A stretch of DNA of 64,000 bases, from contig NZ_CP022603.1 in the NCBI RefSeq assembly GCF_002278035.1, positions 496,001-560,000 on the forward strand, in the 5' to 3' direction. The DNA comes from Ochrobactrum quorumnocens (GTDB lineage Bacteria; Pseudomonadota; Alphaproteobacteria; Rhizobiales; Rhizobiaceae). The notes beneath the pieces are model-generated. The model was given only the letters and a program-made list of their open reading frames with translations. It had not been told where the DNA came from and did not search any database. This document shows, one piece after another, positions 52,795-61,213 of this stretch. Position 1 is the first letter of the stretch. Every line of letters begins with the position of its first letter. The position numbers were made by a program, and so were the translations under genes.

Positions 52795-54317
52795 GCCGCT
52801 TCTCCGGTCTCGACAACACGCGGCTTCGGCCAGCCTAGCGCACAATAAGCTTCAGAGTCCCAAGACGCATCCACATCACCGTCAAAGGTGACATGTCCAC
52901 GATCCAGAATCATGACACGGGACGAAACATCATCCACTAGCTCAAGGTCGTGAGAGATCAGCATCACAGCGCGGTTTTCAGCGAGTGCTGTTTCAAGAAA
53001 CAACTCCAGCATACGGCGACCGTTAAGATCACGCGCAAGAAGCGGCTCATCGAGAATTGCAACCGAAGCACCCGCTGCTTCTGCACAAGCAAGACCAAGC
53101 AGAGCCTGCTGGCGAGACGAGAGCGCAAACGGGTTGGTTTCCTCGTGCCCACCAAGCCCATATTTTTGCAGGCACGCCGTTGCGCGCGCAATCACTGCAT
53201 CATCCTTTGCTGCACGCGTGGCAGCGGTGATTGCAAAGACCACCTCTTCAAGAACCGTCATATTGAACAGAATACGGCGCATGTTCTGTGGCAGATAGGC
53301 AATCGAACGAGCACGCCTCGCCGCCGTCCATTTGTCGGCATTTTCGCCGCCAATGGTGACGGTGCCAGCCGCAATTTTCTGAAGCCCGAGGATGGACTGA
53401 AACAGCGTGGTTTTGCCCGCACCGTTTTTGCCGATCAATGCAACAACTTCACCAGCCCGAATTTCAAAATTCACGTTTTCCAGAACCGGCTGACCATCAC
53501 GACGCTGAAGCTGAGTCTTGATCCCCGAAACAGAGACAAGCACATCACCGTTAACCCTGGCACCGGAAAGACGCTTGCGGACGCCGATAGGCGGAAGAAC
53601 GCCCGCATCTTCCCATGCCGCAGCATTATTGATGATTTCAGAAAGCAACACGAGAGGTGCCAGCTTTCCTTCTTTCAACAAACCGACATTCGTCACCACA
53701 GCTTGCAAAGATGCTGGGTCTTGTTCTGCTATCAGCAGAGCCGGGATTTCCGCGCCGAGCTTCTTCAAAACACGCACAAGTCGCTGACGTGCAGCTGGGT
53801 CGAGGCCAGTCGTAGGCTCGTCAAGAATGAGCAGTTTCGGCGCGGCGGCCAGAGCTGCAGCCATCGCAACCATCCGGCGTTCGCCGCCTGAAAGCGTCAG
53901 CACGCGGCGACCACGCAAAGCGTTGAGCTCAAGCTCGTTTAGAAGATCGTCGATCCGCGCGCGGATTATATCTCTGGCAAGACCGCGATTTTCCAACGGA
54001 AAGGCGACGAGATCTTCAACGCTCAAATCCCATAGCTGGTCTTCGACATTCTGCGACACCACCCCGACCATGCTGAAGAGTTCGTCCTTCAGCATGGAGG
54101 AAATTGGCTTGCCATGAAGCGATATTTCGCCAGCGAAAACCTGAGGCGTGATCAGACGCGGCACGATGCCGGATGCAGCGTTTAGCAGCGTGGTTTTACC
54201 ACTGCCGCCCGCGCCGCAAATGAGAAGGCGTTCGCCATCACGAATATTCAGGCTGGCTTCGGCGATGCCTAAAACGGAATCGCCAAAACCTACTTTTACA
54301 TTCTGTAGTTGGAGCAC
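52791..54317 (-). CDS. ECF transporter double ATPase (fused EcfA1-EcfA2)
   Basis: A 508-residue protein with two ABC ATPase domains in one chain, as in YkoD-type ECF systems. Domain 1: Walker A GAGGSGKT (35-42), signature LSGGE (142-146), Walker B LLILDEPTTG (162-171). Domain 2: Walker A GKNGAGKT (296-303), Walker B ILDEP (421-425), but the signature position reads FALSSRQQA (397-405) instead of LSGGQ. One of the two composite ATP sites may therefore be weak. It sits between the S component gene (16 bases upstream) and the T component gene (four-base overlap). Confidence 0.9.
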   Translation of the reverse strand: MLQLQNVKVGFGDSVLGIAEASLNIRDGERLLICGAGGSGKTTLLNAASGIVPRLITPQVFAGEISLHGKPISSMLKDELFSMVGVVSQNVEDQLWDLSVEDLVAFPLENRGLARDIIRARIDDLLNELELNALRGRRVLTLSGGERRMVAMAAALAAAPKLLILDEPTTGLDPAARQRLVRVLKKLGAEIPALLIAEQDPASLQAVVTNVGLLKEGKLAPLVLLSEIINNAAAWEDAGVLPPIGVRKRLSGARVNGDVLVSVSGIKTQLQRRDGQPVLENVNFEIRAGEVVALIGKNGAGKTTLFQSILGLQKIAAGTVTIGGENADKWTAARRARSIAYLPQNMRRILFNMTVLEEVVFAITAATRAAKDDAVIARATACLQKYGLGGHEETNPFALSSRQQALLGLACAEAAGASVAILDEPLLARDLNGRRMLELFLETALAENRAVMLISHDLELVDDVSSRVMILDRGHVTFDGDVDASWDSEAYCALGWPKPRVVETGEAA

Positions 54318-54333
54318 TTTTCTGGGCTCGCGA

Positions 54334-54906
54334 TCAGAAACGGGTGAAGCCGGACGGGTGAGCGCCCTTGAGGATCTTCAGAGCCGGAACGACCAGCAGC
54401 GGCGTGCCAATGAGCATTGGTACGATATCGGAAAGGCCGAGATACATCACTGCCCACCAGAATGGGAAAATGCCAAGATAGGCAAGGCTTGCCGAAACGG
54501 CAGAAACCATCAAAAGGCCAGCAACAAGGCAGGTTGCCGCAATTTTAATCAGCGTTGCCCTATTGAATGTTGTGGTCTTCGGATCGAACAACATGCCGGG
54601 GATCAAGCCAGTTAAGCCAACCATGATGCCATCAATGATGAGCGAATGCGCAGGAATGAATGTTCCAGCAAGCAACGACCAGATGACTGTGCCGAGATAG
54701 CCGCAGATGAAGCCGCTTTTACGGCCAAGTAGAATGCCCACGAGCGGCGGAAGAAAAGCGAAGATACGCCACTGGATAACGCCAGGTACGAGCTGGATCG
54801 GGTTCGCATAGGCCCAAAGAACGCCTGTTGCAGCAGCCGCAACGATTGAAAGAACGATCGGAAACAGAGTGTTTCCATCGTTATGAGTGATGGTGGTGTT
54901 GGACAT
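54334..54906 (-). CDS. ECF transporter substrate-capture (S) component
   Basis: A 190-residue membrane protein with about six helices. I start at 54906, with GGGA eight bases upstream; an ATG two codons earlier is possible. It shows the small-residue-rich helix GLWAYANP-like entry, GRKSGFICGYLGTVIWSLL, and a helix with conserved Asp-Gly (IIDGIMVGLTGLIPG), a pattern common to S components of the riboflavin/thiamine transporter fold. The ligand is not recognisable from sequence. Its partner genes suggest a base or vitamin precursor that the downstream phosphoribosyltransferase can use. It is the first gene of the four-gene operon. Confidence 0.82.
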   Translation of the reverse strand: MSNTTITHNDGNTLFPIVLSIVAAAATGVLWAYANPIQLVPGVIQWRIFAFLPPLVGILLGRKSGFICGYLGTVIWSLLAGTFIPAHSLIIDGIMVGLTGLIPGMLFDPKTTTFNRATLIKIAATCLVAGLLMVSAVSASLAYLGIFPFWWAVMYLGLSDIVPMLIGTPLLVVPALKILKGAHPSGFTRF

Positions 54907-55135
54907 TATCATAATCCCGTAAAGCGCCTCCCGCTTGCAATAAGCAAGAACCATGCCGTTTGGCTGTCGCAACGAGCGAAAGGAACTTTAAGATGGTGAA
55001 AGTGGGAGCTATCCTGTCGGCATATCTGTAGCGCTACGAACAGGCAAAAACACCGCGTTTGCCGTAGAGTCAAGCAGTCTCACGTTGTTTGACGCAATGA
55101 GTCACATTAAATCAGCCTGTTAAAGCAATATTCGA

Positions 55136-55987
55136 TCATTCCCCAACAATTTCGGCAAGCATTTCGACCAATTGGACTATCCGGTCGGGACCATTCTCCA
55201 TATGGCGAATGACGATTTCCATCGGATCAACAGCGGGTAAACCTGCCGCGACAGGCACAATTCGATGCCCAGGCTGCGCGACGCGCGTGGGGAGAAGACT
55301 GACGCCCAATCCTTCAGCAACGGCACTTTGAACGCTCGCGAGACTGGAACTTGTAAAAACAACATGCCATGGCCGCCCAATACGGTCGAGTGCTTCCATC
55401 ATGTCGCTGCGATAAAGTCCGTTTGGTGGAAACACGACCAGCGGCAATGGATCAACTTGCGAAACCGGATAATCCGCGCTCTCCAGCCATGACAGTGGTT
55501 CGGGCCAGTGCATGGTTCCAACAGTCTCTCCCCGCTTCTGTTTGATCATGACAAGATCAAACTCACCCGTTTCAAAGCCTTTTTGTAACTCGCGACTTAA
55601 CCCGCTGGTCACTTCCAACTTCATGTTGGGATGCGTGCGGAGAAAAGCTGCGAGCGCCGGCGTCACGAGCCTTGCCGCAAAATCCTCTGCTAATCCAAGT
55701 CGAAAGACTGCGGTAAGCGCGTTACCGGTCATGGCTGCGGCTGCCTCATCATGCAAATGCAGCATGCGCCGTGCATAGCCGAGCAGCTTTTCTCCGGCGT
55801 CCGTTGGGCGGACATCATGGCGTGCGCGTTCCAGAAGAGATTGCCCCGCCGCTTCTTCAAGGCGCAGGATTTTCTGGCTCACCGTTGATTGCGTGGAATG
55901 CAGTTGTTGAGCGGCGGCGGTGAAGCTCCGGCTGTCAACGACAGCCACAAAGGCACGCAAGAGATCGAGACTGAATACGTTATTCAT
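55136..55987 (-). CDS. LysR family transcriptional regulator
   Basis: A 283-residue LTTR with the HTH at residues 3-62 (SFTAAAQQLHSTQSTVSQKI and QSLLERARHDVRPTDAGEKL). The subgroup (DLLRAFVAVVDSRSF opening) includes regulators of transport and detoxification genes. It lies 229 bases before the ECF operon on the same strand and could control it, though LTTRs more often act on divergent genes; the divergent gene here is the ankyrin-repeat gene at 56177. The effector is unknown. Confidence 0.92.
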   Translation of the reverse strand: MNNVFSLDLLRAFVAVVDSRSFTAAAQQLHSTQSTVSQKILRLEEAAGQSLLERARHDVRPTDAGEKLLGYARRMLHLHDEAAAAMTGNALTAVFRLGLAEDFAARLVTPALAAFLRTHPNMKLEVTSGLSRELQKGFETGEFDLVMIKQKRGETVGTMHWPEPLSWLESADYPVSQVDPLPLVVFPPNGLYRSDMMEALDRIGRPWHVVFTSSSLASVQSAVAEGLGVSLLPTRVAQPGHRIVPVAAGLPAVDPMEIVIRHMENGPDRIVQLVEMLAEIVGE

Positions 55988-56060
55988 AATCCGAATGGAT
56001 ATCAGTTGAACATTTAATTTCTAAATATGACTCGTTGCTAGTATTTAGTCAATAAATTTG

Positions 56061-56110
56061 GAGCATGTCTCCCAAAAGTGGGAACCGGTTTTGGGATAAA
56101 AACATGCATA
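56061..56110. repeat. Intergenic mosaic hairpin element, copy 8
   Basis: GAGCATGTCTCCCAAAAGTGGG, AACCGG, TTTTGGGATAAAAACATGC: nested dyads GCATGT / ACATGC and CCCAAAA / TTTTGGG. It shares the AAAGTGGGAACCGGTTTT core with copies 4 and 6. It lies in the divergent LysR/ankyrin promoter region. Confidence 0.75.
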
Positions 56111-56176
56111 AAAACAATGAACTAAAGCGTGTTGCCTGAATACGATAAAAAGCCACACGCATTAGGAGAACCGCCG

Positions 56177-56866
56177 ATGCGTCAAACGATACTTAGCTTG
56201 AGTGCCTTGGCATTGATTGCAGGGACGATAGTCATGACCGAACCAACTCTGCCGGGCCACCACGCAGTTGCATATGCGCAAAGCTCTCTGATTGAGGCCG
56301 CAGCTGTGGGCAATCTTCCTGCTATAATTGAGGCTATCAAAGCAGGTGTTGACCTGGACAGGCGTGGCACTCGAGGCGAAACAGCCTTACTGGCCGCCAC
56401 CCACGGCAATCATGTCGATGTCGCTCGTGTGCTTATTGAAGCAGGCGCTGATGTGAACGCCAAAGATGCGATCAAGGATAGCCCTTATCTTTATGCGGGT
56501 GCACGCGGTCATCTCGAAATCCTGAAACTTACACTCGCCCACGGTGCTGACCTCAAAAGCACCAATCGCTATGGCGGTACAGCGCTGATCCCAGCGTCAG
56601 AACGTGGTCATGTGGAAACGGTTCGAACGCTGATTGAAGCAGGCGTGAAGGTTGATCACGTCAATAATCTTGGTTGGACCGCTCTTCTCGAAGCCATCAT
56701 CCTAGGAGATGGTGGGCAGCGCCATATCGACATCGTGAAACTGCTGATTGATACAGGAGCAGATGTAAATCTTGCCGATAATGATGACGTTTCGCCATTG
56801 CAGCATGCGCGTCAGCGCGGCTTTACACCTATGGTGGCGATGCTGGAAAAGGCTGGCGCGAAATGA
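56177..56866 (+). CDS. Exported ankyrin-repeat protein
   Basis: A 229-residue protein. The ATG at 56177 follows AGGAGAACC and opens a Sec-type signal peptide (MRQTILSLSALALIAGT) with cleavage near AYAQS. The mature part is five to six ankyrin repeats, visible as GNLPAIIEAIKAGVDL, GNHVDVARVLIEAGADVNAK, GHLEILKLTLAHGADL, GHVETVRTLIEAGVKVD and HIDIVKLLIDTGADVNLAD. It is presumably a periplasmic protein-binding scaffold. Its stop overlaps the deaminase start (ATGA), linking an exported protein with a cytoplasmic enzyme, with no obvious functional reason. Confidence 0.9.
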   Translation: MRQTILSLSALALIAGTIVMTEPTLPGHHAVAYAQSSLIEAAAVGNLPAIIEAIKAGVDLDRRGTRGETALLAATHGNHVDVARVLIEAGADVNAKDAIKDSPYLYAGARGHLEILKLTLAHGADLKSTNRYGGTALIPASERGHVETVRTLIEAGVKVDHVNNLGWTALLEAIILGDGGQRHIDIVKLLIDTGADVNLADNDDVSPLQHARQRGFTPMVAMLEKAGAK

Positions 56867-57336
56867 GTGTGAACCGCACATTTCTCGATCAGGCAATCGC
56901 ACTTGCGTTTGAAAATGTCGAGCACGGTGGACGCCCATTCGGCGCTGTTGTTGTTAAAGACGAGAAGGTCATTGCAACCGGCGTCAACCGTATGCAAGCA
57001 GACTGTGACCCAACGGCCCACGCCGAATTATTGGCACTGCGCGCAGCAGGCAAAGTACTGCAATCTCCGCGTCTCGACGGTTGCCGTGTTTATGCAAGTG
57101 GACAGCCCTGCCCCATGTGCTTTGCAGCGATGCGCATGTCGGGCGTGGACAAAATCGTGTTCGCCTATTCAAACGATCAGGCTGCACCCTATAATCTCTC
57201 GACGGCAAGAATTGCCGAAGAGCTTACCAAGCCTATAAGCGAGCAAACAGGCATCAAGGTTGAGCATCACTCCCCTGACGATGGCGAACGGCTTTATCGC
57301 ATATGGCAGGAAAAACAACAGTCAAACGCTAGATAA
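56863..57336 (+). CDS. Nucleoside/base deaminase (CDA fold)
   Basis: A 157-residue zinc deaminase. Zinc ligands and the catalytic Glu are His53-Ala-Glu55 and Pro82-Cys83-Pro-Met-Cys86, the standard HAE / PCxxC pair. Length and the GRPFGAVVVKD opening match the guanine deaminase/tRNA adenosine deaminase-like group; the final YRIWQEK is shared with guanine deaminases. It acts on a free base or nucleoside in the cytoplasm. It overlaps the ankyrin gene by four bases and is followed after four bases by an MFS gene, which may export or import a related compound. Confidence 0.9.
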   Translation: MSVNRTFLDQAIALAFENVEHGGRPFGAVVVKDEKVIATGVNRMQADCDPTAHAELLALRAAGKVLQSPRLDGCRVYASGQPCPMCFAAMRMSGVDKIVFAYSNDQAAPYNLSTARIAEELTKPISEQTGIKVEHHSPDDGERLYRIWQEKQQSNAR

Positions 57337-57340
57337 TAAA

Positions 57341-58567
57341 ATGCATCCCACCATACCCGTGCTTGCTGGCAAACAAGCCAGTCCTATCGCCCTTATAATC
57401 CTTGTCGTATTGATCGGCCTTAATCTCCGACCTTTCCTCACGGCACCGGGGCCTATTCTCACTGATATCGCAAGCGATACCGGAATGGGCTTTGGTGCGC
57501 TGTCGCTGCTCACGTTTCTACCGATGTTGTTGATGGGGCTTGGTGCCTTTATCGCGCCACGTATTCAGTCATCGATCGGCACTCGGCGCAGCATGTTCGC
57601 AGCGCTGATGGTGCTTGCAACAGGCTCGGTCCTGCGCGGCTTCGTACCAAACGGATTCTCACTGGTGCTCACTGCCGTTCTCTGCGGTGCAGGCGTTGCC
57701 ATGATTCAAGCAATGATGCCTGGGCTCATCAAAGCAAAGTTTCCAGCAAGTATTGCAGCTGTTACTGGTCTTTATTCCGCAATGATCATGGGTGGTGGAG
57801 CGCTCGGCGCACGTTTAACACCATGGTTTGCGGGTTCCGAGCACAATTGGCGCCTTGCGCTCGCAGTTCTCGCAATTCCTACAGTCGTAGCTTTGCTCGC
57901 AGCAATACCTATCCTCAGTGAAGCGGCATCATCTGGTTCGAAATCGGGTATAACGATCAAACTGCTTCAACGCCCAAGAACATGGATGCTGATGGCTGCC
58001 TTCGGGTTGGTGAATGCAGGTTACTCGTCGATGGTGGCCTGGCTTGCACCTTATTATCAGTCGCTGGGCGTTGAAGCCTCAGCGACCGGCAATTTGGTTG
58101 CAGTTATGGCAATTGCACAGGCGCTCTCGGCCTTTGGCCTCCCACTTCTTGCACGACGCAGCGTCGATCGTCGACCTTGGCTCTTTCTGACATTGGCCAT
58201 GCAGGGCATAGGATTTGCGGGTCTCGCCTTCACCCCACAGCTTTCCCCCATGTTCTGGTCTGCAATTTGTGGAGCCGGTCTCGGCGGTAGTTTCGCTCTC
58301 GCAATGATAACGTCGCTCGACCACCTTCCAAAACCGGAAGAAGCTGGCGCGCTGGCGGCTATTATGCAAGGCGGTGGCTTTCTGATTGCTGCCCTTGGCC
58401 CGATTGCTACAGCTTTCCTGCATAATCTGACCGGCAGCTTTGCTTCCGGCTGGATCATGCATCTCATTTTGGTCGCAAGCATCTGCCCGCTCTATCTGAG
58501 CTTTAACCCACGCCACTATGCACGGGTGATGAGCTTCGCAATTGCGACTGAAAATAGCACACAATAG
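57341..58567 (+). CDS. MFS transporter, CynX/NimT type
   Basis: A 408-residue transporter with twelve predicted helices. The opening VLIGLNLRPFLTAPGPIL and the loop after helix 2 (PRIQSSIGTRRSM) are typical of the cyanate/nitroimidazole (CynX, NimT, YeaN) branch. The start at 57341 lies four bases after the deaminase stop and has no clear ribosome site, so translation probably depends on coupling to the deaminase gene. In this three-gene set it may move a base or its deamination product; that is an inference. Confidence 0.9.
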   Translation: MHPTIPVLAGKQASPIALIILVVLIGLNLRPFLTAPGPILTDIASDTGMGFGALSLLTFLPMLLMGLGAFIAPRIQSSIGTRRSMFAALMVLATGSVLRGFVPNGFSLVLTAVLCGAGVAMIQAMMPGLIKAKFPASIAAVTGLYSAMIMGGGALGARLTPWFAGSEHNWRLALAVLAIPTVVALLAAIPILSEAASSGSKSGITIKLLQRPRTWMLMAAFGLVNAGYSSMVAWLAPYYQSLGVEASATGNLVAVMAIAQALSAFGLPLLARRSVDRRPWLFLTLAMQGIGFAGLAFTPQLSPMFWSAICGAGLGGSFALAMITSLDHLPKPEEAGALAAIMQGGGFLIAALGPIATAFLHNLTGSFASGWIMHLILVASICPLYLSFNPRHYARVMSFAIATENSTQ

Positions 58568-58728
58568 CGTTACTTGCCGCCTTTCATGGGTCTAAAGATG
58601 ATGTTTTGCGCGAAATTTTGGAGTAGATGACTTGCTGACCTTCCCAATCCGGATAAGGTTGGCAAAATTCTTTCGTTTATTCGCAGCGCTACAATCTGTC
58701 GCTCGCCACCTTTATAATTGGTCATGAA

Positions 58729-60108
58729 ATGAAGCATGAAACGGTCGTCAAAGAAGGTTCATTCGTAGCACCGGATGGCCTTCCGAAGCCGCGCATCTAC
58801 TGGGCCTGGGCAACCCTCATGGTGGGGCTTACCCTGGCCGTCATTGATGGCACCATCGCCAATGTTGCGCTTCCGACCATCGCAGCCGACTTTTCCGCAG
58901 GGCCCGCCGCCTCGATCTGGATCGTCAATGGATATCAGCTGGCTATCGTCATCACGCTTCTACCTTTGGCGGCATTGGGTGAAATTTACGGTTATCGCCG
59001 CGTCTATCTTTTAGGCGTGTCATTGTTCACACTTGCCTCAATTGCCTGCGTTTTTTCCCGCTCTTTGGAAGCGCTGACGATAGCGCGTGTCATTCAGGGC
59101 TTTGGCGCTGCGGGCCTGATGAGCGTCAACACCGCATTGCTGCGCTATACGGTTCCTCAGGCAAAGTTCGGCACAGCCATCGGTCTCAACGCGCTCTTTG
59201 TTGCTGTTTCCTCGACCATAGGCCCTACCCTCGCTGGAATTATCCTGCATTCGCTCAGCTGGCCGTGGCTTTTCGTCATCAACATTCCGCTTGGTGTGTT
59301 GGCGGTGGCAATGGGCATCAAAAGCTTGCCCGACAATGAACGCTCATCACGCCGTTTCGACTATCTGAGTGCCGTTCTCAGTGCGCTTGCTCTTGGGTTG
59401 CTGGTAACGGTGATCGATAGCGCAGGCAATGGCCTCGAAGCTGGCTGGCTTTTGTTGCAGGCCGTGGCTTGTGTGTTCGCAGCAATTTGGCTCATCCGCC
59501 GCTCACTTCGCACCAGCGATCCGTTATTACCGCTCGATCTGTTGCGGATTCCTGTTTTCAGTCTGTCGCTTTGCACTTCGATCATGTCATTTCTGGCGCA
59601 GATGATGGCCTTCATCTCTCTGCCGTTTCTGTTTCAGAGTGTTTACGGCTTCAAACCGATCGAAGTCGGATTCCTGATAATGCCCTGGCCAATTGCGCTG
59701 GCTATCGTCGCTCCTCTATCTGGTAAGCTCTCAGACAAATACTCTCCCGCAACACTTGGTCTTGTTGGATTGGTTATCTTTGCAACGGGCCTGGCCTTGG
59801 TTGGCCTTCTGCCAGAACAGCCAACTATTCAGGATATCTGCTGGCGCATGGCGATTTGCGGCATCGGCTTTGGCTTCTTCCAGGCGCCAAACAACCGCAT
59901 GATTATTACCTCTGCTCCACGTGCCAGAAGTGGCGCGGCAAGTGGCATGCTCGGAACAGCAAGATTGATGGGGCAGTCGCTAGGCGCAGCATTTGTTGCC
60001 TTCCTGCTTGCCCATTGGGGGATCACCGATATCCCGAATATCTTGCTGGTTTCAGCAGGCTTTGCGGCATTCGCCTCCATCATCAGCATTGCGCGGCGCA
60101 AGCGCTAA
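58729..60108 (+). CDS. MFS multidrug-type transporter (DHA2 family)
   Basis: A 459-residue transporter of the drug:H+ antiporter-2 family, with fourteen helices likely. Helix 1 carries DGTIANVALPTIAADF (the antiporter motif D1), and loop 2-3 carries GEIYGYRRVYLLG (motif A). Helix 5 has GPTLAGII (motif C-like). It exports drugs or metabolites using the proton gradient. It is monocistronic, with 161 bases before it. The ribosome site is not obvious. The substrate cannot be told from sequence. Confidence 0.91.
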   Translation: MKHETVVKEGSFVAPDGLPKPRIYWAWATLMVGLTLAVIDGTIANVALPTIAADFSAGPAASIWIVNGYQLAIVITLLPLAALGEIYGYRRVYLLGVSLFTLASIACVFSRSLEALTIARVIQGFGAAGLMSVNTALLRYTVPQAKFGTAIGLNALFVAVSSTIGPTLAGIILHSLSWPWLFVINIPLGVLAVAMGIKSLPDNERSSRRFDYLSAVLSALALGLLVTVIDSAGNGLEAGWLLLQAVACVFAAIWLIRRSLRTSDPLLPLDLLRIPVFSLSLCTSIMSFLAQMMAFISLPFLFQSVYGFKPIEVGFLIMPWPIALAIVAPLSGKLSDKYSPATLGLVGLVIFATGLALVGLLPEQPTIQDICWRMAICGIGFGFFQAPNNRMIITSAPRARSGAASGMLGTARLMGQSLGAAFVAFLLAHWGITDIPNILLVSAGFAAFASIISIARRKR

Positions 60109-60245
60109 AGGCGGAATGGATCAGCCTGTGAATCTTTGCAAATATCTTAGTCAAAACATCAAATTCCCTGTTGCAATCCCGAAATCATTAGTCCATATAG
60201 CGCTTGCCTAACGGAAACGACTTCTCTCAGAGAAGACTGGCGCGA

Positions 60246-60320
60246 GCGGGTGTAGCTCAGGGGTAGAGCACAACCTTGCCAAGGTTGGGGTCGAGGGTTC
60301 GAATCCCTTCGCCCGCTCCA
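60246..60320 (+). tRNA. tRNA-Gly (anticodon GCC)
   Basis: A 75-base cloverleaf with encoded CCA. Acceptor stem GCGGGTG / CGCCCGC (one G-U pair), D arm GCTC...GAGC, anticodon stem CAACC / GGTTG with loop TTGCCAA giving anticodon GCC, and T arm with TTCGAAT. It is followed directly by CCA, so no addition is needed. No integrase or duplicated tRNA end is seen nearby. Confidence 0.97.
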
Positions 60321-60457
60321 GTTTTCCGAGGCTCTCCAGAATAATATAGAGAATTAACGCTTTAGAGCGTGTCTTTGTATTTGGAAATTTTATTGACGAA
60401 TATGCAAAACCTCTGCTGTGTCCGAAGATCCCCGCCAACCTCATTTAGGCCTTTCCC

Positions 60458-60691
60458 ATGATCCGTAGTGTCTGTTTGTTGATCGTCGGCGTCGGCGCGC
60501 TCGTTCAAGGGATTCTAAGGTTGGGACAACCGGCTCAGGCAGTTGAAAAATCAGGCTGGCTCTATCAGCAGTTTGGCGATCAGGGTGTTGCCTTCGGAAT
60601 GATAGTTCTTGGTGTAGTTACTTTCGTCATCGGTGCAATAATGTTCAACAACAGCTGGATCAAAGCTATTCGCGAACGCGCAAAGCGTTGA
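60458..60691 (+). CDS. Small membrane protein
   Basis: A 77-residue protein starting at ATG 60458 with TTAGG upstream. Two hydrophobic segments can be read: about residues 5-20 (LLIVGVGALVQGIL) and 46-63 (AFGMIVLGVVTFVIGAIMF), with a short polar stretch between and a basic tail (RERAKR). No family is recognised. It lies 137 bases after the tRNA and before another small hydrophobic frame, so the two may be cotranscribed. Confidence 0.65.
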   Translation: MIRSVCLLIVGVGALVQGILRLGQPAQAVEKSGWLYQQFGDQGVAFGMIVLGVVTFVIGAIMFNNSWIKAIRERAKR

Positions 60692-60733
60692 ATTTCCAAA
60701 TCTCTATTGAAAAATCAAACCCAGCGGTCAATT

Positions 60734-60913
60734 ATGCCTAGCATGATTGATTGGCCACTTATCTTCGTCATAATTTTCGCGTTGGGCGTACTGTCTTTCA
60801 TCATCTACTGTATTGCAGTGCTGATATTTACAAAGCCCACTGGAGAAAAAGTAACGCCGCCCGAGATTGACACAGTTGATATGATCATCTTCCAGCATTC
60901 AGACGATAGATGA
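60734..60913 (+). CDS. Possible small membrane protein
   Basis: A 59-residue frame from ATG 60734 (a TTG at 60707 would give 68). It has one strong hydrophobic segment (LIFVIIFALGVLSFIIYCIA) and an acidic tail. No ribosome site is clear for either start. It follows the small membrane gene by 42 bases. Not recognised; it may not be a real gene. Confidence 0.4.
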   Translation: MPSMIDWPLIFVIIFALGVLSFIIYCIAVLIFTKPTGEKVTPPEIDTVDMIIFQHSDDR

Positions 60914-61044
60914 TATTATTTGAATAAATTTTCGAGTATTTCCGCGTGACCTTCGAATTGCATAACAGCTATGAGTTAATAGATATTGCTGCCCCCAGTT
61001 CCTGGCGCCATATGCAAGACTAACGTCAAGGGACGAATAAATCC

Positions 61045-61206
61045 ATGAAACCGGATACTGTTGTCACCGCCGTATTGGCGATGTGCCTGCTGTTTTTGAC
61101 ATGGGCGATCGCGCAGCGTGCATCGGATGAGTTGGCACACCTTAAACAAGGTACCAGCGGGCAGACCGCGCCCGCTGCTTTATTTCAACATCCAGCAGCC
61201 GAATAA
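61045..61206 (+). CDS. Possible 53-residue membrane peptide
   Basis: ATG at 61045 with AAGGGA 12 bases upstream. The peptide has one hydrophobic segment (VVTAVLAMCLLFLTWAIA) then a polar tail, and ends at 61206, eight bases before the convergent hydrolase stop. It is not recognised. The hydrophobic segment at the N-terminus looks like an anchor, so a real small membrane protein is possible. Confidence 0.4.
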   Translation: MKPDTVVTAVLAMCLLFLTWAIAQRASDELAHLKQGTSGQTAPAALFQHPAAE

Positions 61207-61213
61207 AAGCTAA

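Noticed and set aside
54907..55135. Possible riboswitch ahead of the ECF S-component gene
   Set aside because: A small CTTGC/GCAAG hairpin lies near the start, but I could not match the leader to any known purine, thiamine or other riboswitch core.
4461..56110. Recurrent palindromic repeats as a possible CRISPR or IS remnant
   Set aside because: Copies are dispersed singly between genes with no spacers, no cas genes and no transposase; they fit rhizobial intergenic mosaic elements.
60246..60320. tRNA-Gly as an integration site for a genomic island
   Set aside because: No integrase, no repeated tRNA 3' end and no compositional break are visible on either side.
60360..60400. TTTAGAGCGTGTC as another mosaic-element copy
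   Set aside because: Only the first dozen bases resemble the start of such elements; no stem follows.
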